Below, piece after piece: positions 7,001 to 13,541 of a DNA stretch of 15,704 nt. This stretch comes from Xanthobacteraceae bacterium. GTDB taxonomy: Bacteria > Pseudomonadota > Alphaproteobacteria > Rhizobiales > Xanthobacteraceae. Under the pieces are notes generated by a model that made no database searches, was not told the origin of the DNA, and worked only from the letters and a program-made list of their open reading frames with translations. The translations under genes were made by a program, and so were the position numbers. Numbering within the stretch: the first letter of the stretch is position 1; each line of letters opens with the position of its first letter. The stretch is taken from NCBI GenBank assembly GCA_030039655.1, contig JASHVC010000684.1, positions 1-15,704 on the forward strand, given 5' to 3'.

Positions 7001-7861
7001 TCACGCTGGGTGCGCGGCTAGATGGGCGAGGATTGGCGTCGCGACCTGGTCCGGCACCTGGTCGGCGGCAAAATGGCCCACGCCAGGCAGCTCCACGAAT
7101 TGATAGGGCGCGGCGATAAAGTCCCGCGTTCCCTCTGCTGCCATTCGGCCGACAGTGTCGTCGGCGTTACCCCAGATAAACAGCGTCGGCACTTTGATGA
7201 CCCCGATTTGCCCGCGGATCGCGCCGCGCGCGCGATACCAGGTCAGCGCCGCTTCCATCGCGTCAGGATTGCCGAGGACGGCGACATGCTCGGCGATGGC
7301 CGCTTCGGGAACCTTGTTCGCCTTGAGCCGCTCTCGGAGCCAGCGAGCGTCGTCAGCAAGAATCCGCGCTGCCGCGTCCGCTTCAAGAAACCACCAATGA
7401 TGCGATGACCGACGTTTCTGCTCGCCGTCCGGCGCCGCGAGCGCGCGGTTGAAGGCATTCGGGTGCGGGCGTGACAGGATGGTCAGCGAAGCAACGCGCT
7501 CCGGGCAGCGGTCCGCGATACCCCAGGCGATGCTCCCGCCCCAATCGTGGCCGACCACATGAAAACGGCCGCCGGTGCCACCGCATGCCGCGGCGATCGC
7601 AAGCGCATCGTCCATGAGATGATCGAAGCTGTAATTGCTCGGCTCGCGCGTGTCTGGCCGGGCGCCCGCGGAATAGCCGCGTTGACTTGGAGCTACCGCG
7701 CGATATCCCGCTGCCGCGAGCTTTGGCATCTGCGATCGCCACGTATGGAAGGATTCCGCAAACCCGTGCAGGAGCAGCACCAGCGGTCCGTCTTCGGAGC
7801 CGCCGGTCATCACGTCGAAGGTGAGATCAGGAGCCGTGGTGATCTTCTTGAGATCGATCAT
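7001..7861 (-). CDS. Alpha/beta hydrolase, epoxide hydrolase/haloalkane dehalogenase-like
   Basis: A 286-residue alpha/beta-hydrolase-fold enzyme without signal peptide. The oxyanion motif HGFAES is at 32-37, the nucleophile elbow GHDWGG at 104-109 puts Asp106 (not Ser) as nucleophile, the acid is probably Asp234 or Asp235 in GNADDTV, and the base His263 is in GVGHFA. An Asp nucleophile is typical of soluble epoxide hydrolases, haloalkane dehalogenases and fluoroacetate dehalogenases; the WR-x-QMP and PSQRGYS segments (41-46, 58-64) favour an epoxide-hydrolase-like member. The substrate is unknown. Its start follows the stop of the isochorismatase-like gene by 38 bases, so the two probably share a transcript. 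Confidence 0.87.
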   Translation of the reverse strand: MIDLKKITTAPDLTFDVMTGGSEDGPLVLLLHGFAESFHTWRSQMPKLAAAGYRAVAPSQRGYSAGARPDTREPSNYSFDHLMDDALAIAAACGGTGGRFHVVGHDWGGSIAWGIADRCPERVASLTILSRPHPNAFNRALAAPDGEQKRRSSHHWWFLEADAAARILADDARWLRERLKANKVPEAAIAEHVAVLGNPDAMEAALTWYRARGAIRGQIGVIKVPTLFIWGNADDTVGRMAAEGTRDFIAAPYQFVELPGVGHFAADQVPDQVATPILAHLAAHPA

Positions 7862-7899
7862 CAGTTAATGCTCGCCTGCCACCCGCGGCGGCGCGCCCG

Positions 7900-8478
7900 C
7901 TATTTGAAGGCGATCAGATCCGTCCGGCTGAGCGTTGTGGCTCTCTCCTTCAAAGGCTCGTTGGTGGCGTTCGAGCTGTGCTGATGCAGAATTTGGTAGA
8001 GCCCTATGGCAATTTCATAATCGGTGGCGTCCAAGCTCGTATCGATGGGAACGACGACCGTATAGCCGCGCAGCGTTGCGCCGACCGAAGTGTAGGTCAC
8101 CGATCCGCTCACCTTCCAACCGGTCAGAATGAGCGTTGTAATCCCTTTTGCCTTCAGCTGTTTGTCGAGATCGGTATTGTAAAACCTGTCCTGAGCCTGA
8201 CTTTCAATCTTGATGTCGCCCGGCGCGGGGAGAACTTCAGGCAACCACTTTGACATGGTTGGCGGACGAGTCCCGTACGCAACGGTGACGCCGGCTTTGC
8301 GAGCCCGCGCCAGCAATGAAGAGATAGCCGGCACCATTTTGCCGATGCAATTTGGCTGACGCGCGCAAATTGGGTCGACGATGTCGAATATGAGCAATGC
8401 CGTGGTTGCGGAGTTAAGTGTCACCGGAACCGGGTCCGGCGGTGACGGCATTTGGAGTGTCAGCGGAGATTGGCTCAT
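7900..8478 (-). CDS. Isochorismatase-fold protein lacking two usual catalytic residues
   Basis: About 192 residues from the ATG at 8476-8478; a TTG at 8500-8502 would add eight. The core follows the isochorismatase/cysteine hydrolase fold: TALLIFDIVDP (26-35) with the conserved Asp32, ARKAGVTVAYGTRP (59-72), RFYNTDLDKQLKAKGITTLILTGW (98-121), and the C-terminal GYTVVVPIDTSLD (138-150). In the family the active site is Asp-Lys-Cys. Here the Cys position, in GWKVSGSV, is Ser126 (codon TCG), and the usual Lys six residues before the conserved Phe (Phe99) is Ser93. It may be inactive, use different chemistry, or be a PhzD-like case that does not need the Cys. It is transcribed towards the alpha/beta hydrolase and is likely its operon partner. 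Confidence 0.82.
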   Translation of the reverse strand: MSQSPLTLQMPSPPDPVPVTLNSATTALLIFDIVDPICARQPNCIGKMVPAISSLLARARKAGVTVAYGTRPPTMSKWLPEVLPAPGDIKIESQAQDRFYNTDLDKQLKAKGITTLILTGWKVSGSVTYTSVGATLRGYTVVVPIDTSLDATDYEIAIGLYQILHQHSSNATNEPLKERATTLSRTDLIAFK

Positions 8479-8757
8479 GCGGGAACTGCCCAATTGCGAC
8501 AATGCTGCCTGCTGCCAGTCGCTGGCTCAAGGCCGCTTGTCAGGATGAACATGCGAAGACCGACAAGGTCTTTAAGGTGAGACGCATCCTACACTACCAC
8601 CACATATCATCTCCTGTCTCAGCCTCTGACTGCTAGGTTGCTGTTCCCCGCGCGCTCACGCACGGGGGCTCGCGCAATCAACGTTAATTGCGGATCGCGG
8701 TGGCATTCTCGGCTTCCGGATGCTTTTGTCATCGTCAATACGATGCGGAGCAGTTCC
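8479..8757. promoter_or_regulatory. Divergent regulatory region with a hairpin and a 20-base palindrome
   Basis: The gap between the isochorismatase-like gene and the 65-residue orphan holds an inverted repeat CCCCG...CGGGG (8646-8667) and, right after it, CGCAATCAACGTTAATTGCG (8673-8692), a palindrome broken at only one base pair. This could be an operator for either divergent gene. I see no reliable -35/-10 pair. Confidence 0.35.
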
Positions 8758-8955
8758 ATGAATGACGAGGTCTATTACTCCGAGTTGCGGCGCTCGATCT
8801 TTCCGCCTGAAAACACTTTCCGTCTGAGTCACGATAATAATGCGCCGGCAAGGCCCGTTAATCACTTCCACAGGCCCGCGACCGAGATGATTATCGGTCC
8901 TTGGTATCTCGACGAGTTCGGCAACCCGACCCGCGAAATCAAAGCACGGGACTAA
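8758..8955 (+). CDS. Orphan small protein, 65 residues
   Basis: Begins MNDEVYYSELRRSIFPP and ends FGNPTREIKARD. The ATG has GGAG seven bases upstream (8747-8750), which decides the start; the frame is open 40 codons further but that extension looks non-coding. There is no signal peptide, membrane segment or cysteine. It is rich in aromatic, His, Asn and Pro residues, with a central FRLSHDNNAPARPVNHF segment and an IIGPWYLDEFGN motif. The stretch is less GC-rich than its neighbours. I do not recognise the family. An open frame on the opposite strand covers the same bases but looks artefactual. It is convergent with the aldolase gene that ends at 8975. Confidence 0.5.
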   Translation: MNDEVYYSELRRSIFPPENTFRLSHDNNAPARPVNHFHRPATEMIIGPWYLDEFGNPTREIKARD

Positions 8956-8972
8956 CAAACGCCATCGGGCGT
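8952..8972 (-). terminator. Candidate intrinsic terminator after the aldolase operon
   Basis: Downstream of the leftward aldolase stop, the coding strand reads ACGCC-CGAT-GGCGT followed by TTGTTAGT. The five-pair stem (8959-8972) is short, but the T-rich run and the position just after the last gene of the run fit a rho-independent terminator. Confidence 0.4.
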
Positions 8973-8974
8973 AA

Positions 8975-9892
8975 TCACCAGCCGCGCGGCTCGTCGGCCA
9001 GCGCCGCGAGCTGGTTAATTGCGGATGTCAGCGTTTTCTCTGCGGTACCGTCCATAGGCAAAAGCGGCGGGCGCGGAACACCGCAGTCGCGGCCCATGGC
9101 GCGAGCCGCGGCTTTCACCGCAGCAACGCCGCCCGGCTTGACGATCTGGCGAAGGGCCGCGGCGTCTTCTTGCAGCGCGCGCGCTTCGAATAATTTCTGC
9201 ACGACGCACAGATCGAACATCCGGCGTACGAGCGTGGGCGCGATGACGGCGAGCGGGGAGAACAGGCCGCGCGCGCCAATGGCGGCGGCCGACACCAGCA
9301 ACTCATCGCCCGCGAGCAGCGCGAAATCCGAGCGCACGCGCGCGGCTTCGGTGAGAAGCTCGATTATGAATTGCCAGTTGAGGCTGGAGTCCACCACGCC
9401 GGCGAAATTGGGGCGCTGCTCCATAAGCTTGAGCGCGAGGTCAGTGTTGATCTTGCTGCCCGCCATGTCCTCCGGCGCGTTGAGAACAAAGAACGGGATA
9501 TCGACGGCCGCGCCGATCTGGACAAAGTGCTGCAACACCATGGCCGGAGGTGGCGTCCAGTAATAGGGCGTAGTGGCGACGATGGCTGCGGCGCCTGCAT
9601 CCTGCGCCGCCCGCGCCAGTGCCGCAGCGATGCTGGTGCCAGCATCGCTGACATGGCCGATCACCGGCGCGCGCTTACCCGCACATTCGACCGCAAACTT
9701 GATGAGCGCGCGACGCTCCTCGTCGGTAAGGCTCACCGACTCACCCGCATGCATCGGTACGGCCAGCGCCTGCGCGCCGTGGCGCAGATGAAACTCGAGC
9801 ATGCGGCCATAAAGATCGAAGTCGATGCGCCGGTCGCCGTCACGAAACGGCGTCAGCGGCGTATGCACCAGGCCTGGGTTGAAGGACATCAT
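8975..9892 (-). CDS. DapA/NanA-family aldolase homologue lacking the Schiff-base lysine (pseudo-aldolase)
   Basis: A 305-residue TIM-barrel protein of the dihydrodipicolinate synthase/N-acetylneuraminate lyase family, full length. Family landmarks are TPLTPF (11-16), the GES of the GTTGES motif (50-52), TTPYYWTPP (107-115) and the C-terminal half with PLLP. The key residues are changed: the catalytic Tyr of the YN-x-P motif is Leu137 in FVLNAP, and the Schiff-base Lys of the G-(V/I)-K-E-(A/S) motif is Val167 in FAGVVDSS (codon GTG at 9392-9394). GTTGES reads PMHAGES. It should therefore not work as a class I aldolase. Its upstream neighbour, 25 bases away, is a paralogue with Lys and Tyr intact, and both end in EP(R/H)GW. 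A non-catalytic or regulatory partner subunit, or a new reaction, are the obvious options. Confidence 0.85.
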   Translation of the reverse strand: MMSFNPGLVHTPLTPFRDGDRRIDFDLYGRMLEFHLRHGAQALAVPMHAGESVSLTDEERRALIKFAVECAGKRAPVIGHVSDAGTSIAAALARAAQDAGAAAIVATTPYYWTPPPAMVLQHFVQIGAAVDIPFFVLNAPEDMAGSKINTDLALKLMEQRPNFAGVVDSSLNWQFIIELLTEAARVRSDFALLAGDELLVSAAAIGARGLFSPLAVIAPTLVRRMFDLCVVQKLFEARALQEDAAALRQIVKPGGVAAVKAAARAMGRDCGVPRPPLLPMDGTAEKTLTSAINQLAALADEPRGW

Positions 9893-9917
9893 TCAATTCC
9901 GGAAATTCGGCAAGGAG

Positions 9918-10832
9918 TCACCAGCCGTGCGGCTCGGTCTCGATGATGCCGAGATCTTCGAGTTGAGCGCGGATGTAGGCTTGGCGTTCGGGCGTCGCCG
10001 TCGGCAACGGCGCGCGGGTTGGGCCGACGGGACGGCCCATGATCACCATCCCGCCTTTCAAAGAGGACGGGTATTGATCCTTGAACAGGTGCCACAGCCG
10101 CGTCATCTTGAACTGTAGCTCACGCGCGCGCGTCCATTCGCCGGCGATGCAAGTGTCGAACAGCTCCGTGCACAAATTCGGGCAGATCGATCCGGCCGCT
10201 GAGTACGAGCCGACGCCGCCGAGGGGCACCGACGGCAGCAAAAACTCGACGCCGGTCAGCATGGCGAAGCTCGGCCGCAGCGCCAGCGCCGCGCGCGAAA
10301 TCTCCAGAAATTTCTCGCTGTTGAAGCTCGCTTCCTTCACGCCGACGAAATTCGGCAGCGTTTCGATGAGCCGCGCCATGAGATCGCCGGTGATCTCGAC
10401 GCCGTTGAGATAGCTCGGCGAGTTGTAGGACAGCACCGGAAGGTCGATGGACGTGCACAGCCGCACAAAATAGGCCTCGATGCCCTCCAGCGTCGGTGTC
10501 CAGAAATAAGGCGTGATGGCAAGGATGCCGTCAGCGCCGATATCTTGTGCGTGCCGCGCCAGCGCCATGGTGTCCTCGACCGCGAGCGCACTCACGTGGA
10601 TGGTGACCGGCACGCGGCCGTTCACCACCTTGACCGCGGCTTCAGCGAAAAGCTTGCGCTCGGGGATGGTGAGGTTGAGCGACTCGCCCTTGTGGTGCGG
10701 CCACGAGATCGCGGGCGCGCCGGAACGTACATGAAAGTCGAGGAGCCGCTCGAATGTCGGCAGGTCGAGGCTGAAGTCATCCTTCAGCGGCGTTACTGGG
10801 CTCTGCATCACGCCGCGGAATTTGTTCTGCAT
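9918..10832 (-). CDS. DapA/NanA-family class I aldolase/hydro-lyase with intact Lys and Tyr
   Basis: A 304-residue TIM-barrel enzyme of the dihydrodipicolinate synthase/N-acetylneuraminate lyase family. The Schiff-base Lys166 lies in FVGVKEAS and the catalytic Tyr136 in LSYNSP; SPVTPL is at 11-16 and the ITPYFWTPT segment at 106-114. The usual GTTGES motif is PHHKGES (45-51), so substrate handling probably differs from real DapA, which needs the threonines; the second Tyr of TPYY is Phe110. Aldol cleavage or formation of a 2-oxo acid is likely, lysine biosynthesis unlikely. I use the ATG at 10830-10832 (GGAG four bases ahead); a TTG at 10854-10856 would overlap the dehydrogenase stop and has no ribosome site. 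It lies between the dehydrogenase and its lysine-less paralogue in one run. Confidence 0.87.
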   Translation of the reverse strand: MQNKFRGVMQSPVTPLKDDFSLDLPTFERLLDFHVRSGAPAISWPHHKGESLNLTIPERKLFAEAAVKVVNGRVPVTIHVSALAVEDTMALARHAQDIGADGILAITPYFWTPTLEGIEAYFVRLCTSIDLPVLSYNSPSYLNGVEITGDLMARLIETLPNFVGVKEASFNSEKFLEISRAALALRPSFAMLTGVEFLLPSVPLGGVGSYSAAGSICPNLCTELFDTCIAGEWTRARELQFKMTRLWHLFKDQYPSSLKGGMVIMGRPVGPTRAPLPTATPERQAYIRAQLEDLGIIETEPHGW

Positions 10833-10852
10833 TTTGCTCCGCGCATCCCGTC

Positions 10853-11908
10853 TCAAAATCGTGGCGGCTCGCCAAAGTACGCTTGGCGGATGACTTCGGC
10901 CAGATCGGCGTTCGACACTGACCGCGGATGCGTGATCTTGACCGCGCTTACCACCTCGACAGCCTTTGGGATGTCGGCCTCGTTCATGCCGAGCCCTTTC
11001 AAACCCGTCGGCAGGCCGAGGCGGACGTTGAGGTCATAGAGGCCGCGGGCGGCGTCGGCTGCGCCGAGCGCGTGCTTGATGCACTCCATGGCTTCGGGTG
11101 CCGCACTGCTGTTGAAGCCAACGGCGTAAGGGGTGGCGACAGCGTGGGTGTTGGCATGGCCCAAATTGAACCATTGCCGCACCCGCTGCGCGATCGCGTG
11201 TTCGAGGCCCACTTCGGCGCGGAAGTTGGCGGCGAGCCAGGCGCCGTAAAGTGCGTCGGTGCGCGCGGCGAGGTCGTGCGGATTATCCACCACGCGCGGC
11301 AGGCTGGCTCCCAGCCGGCGCACGGCTTCCTCGGTCATGGTCTGCACCACCGGATTGGTGTCGATGCCGTAGAGGCTTTCGACCGCGTGCGCCATGGCGT
11401 TCATGCCGCTCGCTGCCGACATGCGCGCGGGGAGGTCGAGGGTCAGCTGGGAATCGTAGATCGCGGTCGCCGGCAGGCAGGCGCGGTCGTCGCCGCCCAT
11501 GCGCTTGTCGGCAACGCCCACGTACCATCGCGCTGCCATCTCCGAACCCGAATAAGTGGTGACGACGGCGATGTACGGGAGCTTGGTGGCGGCTGCTGCG
11601 GCTTTGGCGAGCCCGATAGGTGAGCCGCCGCCGACCACGATAAAGCCGTCCGCGTTGAGCCGCTTCAGATCAGCGACGATGCGATCGAACGCCTCACGCG
11701 GCATGTTCGGCGCCGACGCGTCACACATGCCGACGGTTTTGTCGGCGGCGGATGCGGTGACACGGCGAGCAAAATCAGCGCGCGATTTCGAACACAGCAG
11801 AAGGAGTCGTGACATTTTGTGTAGTTCGGCTTCCGCGCGCAGCGACGCGATTGCGCCGGCCCCAAACACGATGCGGATCGGATCGGAGTGGTAAGTGAAG
11901 CGATTCAT
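10853..11908 (-). CDS. Iron-containing alcohol dehydrogenase, maleylacetate-reductase type
   Basis: A 351-residue protein, standard for maleylacetate reductases, which reduce maleylacetate to 3-oxoadipate in aromatic ring degradation. It begins MNRFTYHSDPIRIVFGAGA, followed by the nucleotide loop GGGSPIGLAK (93-102), TTYSGSEM (117-124) and SGMNAMAHAVESLY (167-180). At the metal site the Asp of classical iron alcohol dehydrogenases is Asn170, as in maleylacetate reductases; His174, His237 and His251 remain, and Gln241 stands where many relatives have His, if my ungapped alignment holds. The ATG at 11906-11908 fits the family start, but a GTG at 11921-11923 has GAGG five bases ahead and may be the real start. 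The gene precedes the aldolase pair by 20 bases, and a palindromic repeat separates it from the receptor gene. Confidence 0.85.
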   Translation of the reverse strand: MNRFTYHSDPIRIVFGAGAIASLRAEAELHKMSRLLLLCSKSRADFARRVTASAADKTVGMCDASAPNMPREAFDRIVADLKRLNADGFIVVGGGSPIGLAKAAAAATKLPYIAVVTTYSGSEMAARWYVGVADKRMGGDDRACLPATAIYDSQLTLDLPARMSAASGMNAMAHAVESLYGIDTNPVVQTMTEEAVRRLGASLPRVVDNPHDLAARTDALYGAWLAANFRAEVGLEHAIAQRVRQWFNLGHANTHAVATPYAVGFNSSAAPEAMECIKHALGAADAARGLYDLNVRLGLPTGLKGLGMNEADIPKAVEVVSAVKITHPRSVSNADLAEVIRQAYFGEPPRF

Positions 11909-11928
11909 GATCACTGTGTTCACGTTGT

Positions 11929-12030
11929 CCTCATCCTGAGGTGCGGGCGAAGCGAGCCTCGAAGGATGAGCGGGCTCCACCGTGGCCCTTCGAGGCTCGG
12001 CGCTGGCGTGCCGAGCACCTCAGGGTGAGG
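11929..12030. repeat. Palindromic intergenic repeat (CCTCATCCTGAGG type) inside an operon
   Basis: A 102-base inverted repeat. The outer arms CCTCATCCTGAGGTGC and (from the other end) CCTCACCCTGAGGTGC match at 15 of 16 positions, and inner arms GAGCCTCGAAGG repeat on both sides of a GC-rich centre. I recall similar REP-like elements in many copies in Bradyrhizobium and Rhodopseudomonas. As RNA it would form a long hairpin between the receptor and dehydrogenase genes, where it could stabilise or attenuate the transcript. Its left edge supplies the GAGG that could serve as ribosome-binding site for the dehydrogenase. Confidence 0.82.
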
Positions 12031-12034
12031 GAAT

Positions 12035-13030
12035 CTACTCCGCCTTCATGCCGGCCTTTTGCACTACCGGTCCCCATTTGGCGATCTCTGCGGCGACGAA
12101 TTTGCCGAAATCGGCCGAACTCATGTGCACCGGCGCGGCGCCTTCGTTGTCGAGAAATTTCTTGGTCTCCGGCGAATCCAACAGACCGTCGATGGTGTCG
12201 TGCAGCTTGTCGACGATCGGCTGCGGCGTGCCGGCCGGCGCCACGATGCCCCACCAATTCGTCGCCACGTAACCGGGGACGCCCGCTTCGGCGATGGTCG
12301 GAAGGTCGGGCAGAATAGGGCTGCGCTTTTCGCCGCCGGTCGCCAGCGCCCGCAACTGGCCTGACTGAATGTTCGGCAGCGTCTGCACGATCGAGGAGAA
12401 CATCACTTGGTCCTCGCCGGCGATCACCGCCAGCATCGCCGGCCCGCCGCCTTTATAGGGTACGTGTACGATGTTGACGCCCGCCAAGAGCTTGAACAAT
12501 TCGCCGCTCAAATGTTGGAAGCTGCCGATGCCCGCGGATGCGTAGTTGAGAAAGCCCGGCTTGGCCTTGGCCAAGTCGAGCAACTCCTTGACCGAATGCA
12601 CCGGCACGCTCGGATTGACGCTAAGAACGTTCGTGCCGGTGGCGATGACACTCACCGGAACGAAATCCTTCACCGGGTCATAGGGCTCTTTGTAAAGCCA
12701 TGCATCGACCGCGTGCGCGATGGAAATGATCAGCAGCGTGTAGCCGTCGGGCGCAGCTTTGGCGGCGAGGTCGGTGCCGACCACGCCGCCTGCGCCGCTG
12801 CGGTTGTCGACAAAGACCTGCTTGCCGAGTTTTTCGCCGAGCTGGCTGGCGATGATGCGGCCGACCACGTCATTGCTGCCGCCGGGCGCGAACGGAATGA
12901 TCAAACGTATGGACCTCGCCGGATAATCTTCCGCATTGGCGGAGACAGCGAACGCGGGAAATGCGGCGAGCGCCAACAGAAGGCCAATCGCGCGTACTGT
13001 GCGCGCGTGCAGTTTCATCATGCCATTCAT
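12035..13030 (-). CDS. Tripartite tricarboxylate transporter (TctC/Bug) substrate-binding protein
   Basis: A 331-residue periplasmic receptor. Residues 1-33 are a signal peptide (MNGMMKLHARTVR, hydrophobic core, ANA). The mature part shows the Bug signature: YPARSIRLIIPFAPGGSNDVVGR (36-58), VDNRSGAGGVVGTDLAAKAAPDGYTLL (74-100), HVPYKGGGPAML (189-200) and LPTIAEAGVPGY (243-254). These receptors bind carboxylates for TctAB permeases; no tctA or tctB gene lies in the window. The frame is open to 13222 but the signal peptide fixes the start at ATG 13030 or the internal ATGs at 13021/13018; the latter have AGGG nine bases or more upstream. It sits 20 bases after the DUF1272 gene and leads the dehydrogenase/aldolase run, suggesting it supplies their substrate. 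Confidence 0.9.
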   Translation of the reverse strand: MNGMMKLHARTVRAIGLLLALAAFPAFAVSANAEDYPARSIRLIIPFAPGGSNDVVGRIIASQLGEKLGKQVFVDNRSGAGGVVGTDLAAKAAPDGYTLLIISIAHAVDAWLYKEPYDPVKDFVPVSVIATGTNVLSVNPSVPVHSVKELLDLAKAKPGFLNYASAGIGSFQHLSGELFKLLAGVNIVHVPYKGGGPAMLAVIAGEDQVMFSSIVQTLPNIQSGQLRALATGGEKRSPILPDLPTIAEAGVPGYVATNWWGIVAPAGTPQPIVDKLHDTIDGLLDSPETKKFLDNEGAAPVHMSSADFGKFVAAEIAKWGPVVQKAGMKAE

Positions 13031-13050
13031 CCCTGAGATTTTCCGTGCGC

Positions 13051-13293
13051 CTATCGGCCGCAGCCCGCGGGATTGAACACGCGCCGGGTCGACGGCGGAT
13101 TCTTGAACAGTTTTGAAGCCGGACGGATCGGCCGCGGCGCAAAATTGCCGCCGCAGTTCGGGCACACGCCCTTGAGCCTGTTCTCCACGCAATCGCGGCA
13201 GAACGTGCATTCGAAGGTGCATATCATCGCGTCGGTAGCCGTCGGCGGCAAATCCTTATCGCAGCATTCGCAACTTGGGCGCAGTTCAAGCAT
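13051..13293 (-). CDS. DUF1272 small zinc-ribbon/RING-like protein
   Basis: An 80-residue protein starting MLELRPSCECCDKDLPP. Eight or more cysteines are spaced as CxCC, then FECTFCRDC and CPNCGG, clearly a small zinc-binding fold; the arrangement matches the DUF1272 family, which has no established function. The C-terminal tail is Pro/Arg-rich and ends FNPAGCGR. The ATG at 13291-13293 has AGGAGG six bases upstream, far better than longer starts in the same frame. It is the first gene of the leftward run and lies only 20 bases before the TctC-type receptor, so it could be a cotranscribed accessory or regulatory protein, or a bystander. Confidence 0.85.
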   Translation of the reverse strand: MLELRPSCECCDKDLPPTATDAMICTFECTFCRDCVENRLKGVCPNCGGNFAPRPIRPASKLFKNPPSTRRVFNPAGCGR

Positions 13294-13315
13294 GAATCGC
13301 CTCCTGTCCGCGGCG

Positions 13316-13343
13316 ATCATATCAGCTTTGATGGCTGTGTCTG
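13316..13343 (-). promoter_or_regulatory. Candidate sigma-70 promoter of the DUF1272-led operon
   Basis: On the minus strand CAGACA (13338-13343), 16 bases, TATGAT (13316-13321): four of six and five of six matches to consensus. The predicted start of transcription is about 16 bases before the DUF1272 ATG, leaving room for its AGGAGG. Confidence 0.42.
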
Positions 13344-13460
13344 ATGTCGGGAAAGCGCTAAAGCCTGCCATTTTCACGGCGGTCCGCTGCCTTTCACACG
13401 GGCCTCGCGGACATGCGTCCAACCCATAGGTGCATCGACGCAAGTGGACGAGCCGGGTCA

Positions 13461-13488
13461 TTGACTTCCAGGTTCGTCTCAGTATTCG
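13461..13488 (+). promoter_or_regulatory. Candidate promoter of the TRAP receptor gene
   Basis: TTGACT (13461-13466), a 16-base spacer and TATTCG (13483-13488) lie about 50 bases before the GTG start. The -35 is good, the -10 is poor. Confidence 0.3.
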
Positions 13489-13541
13489 TCTCCGACCCAA
13501 GCTGTCGGCGTTACAGAAAACGAAGCTAAAGGGAGGACGAT

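Noticed and set aside
8656..8958. A 100-codon minus-strand frame over the small orphan gene
   Set aside because: No ribosome site or recognisable features, whereas the plus-strand frame has GGAG at ideal distance from an ATG.
8975..10832. Annotation of the aldolase genes as dapA of lysine biosynthesis
   Set aside because: The GTTGES motif is replaced in both, one lacks the catalytic lysine, and the context is catabolic rather than biosynthetic.
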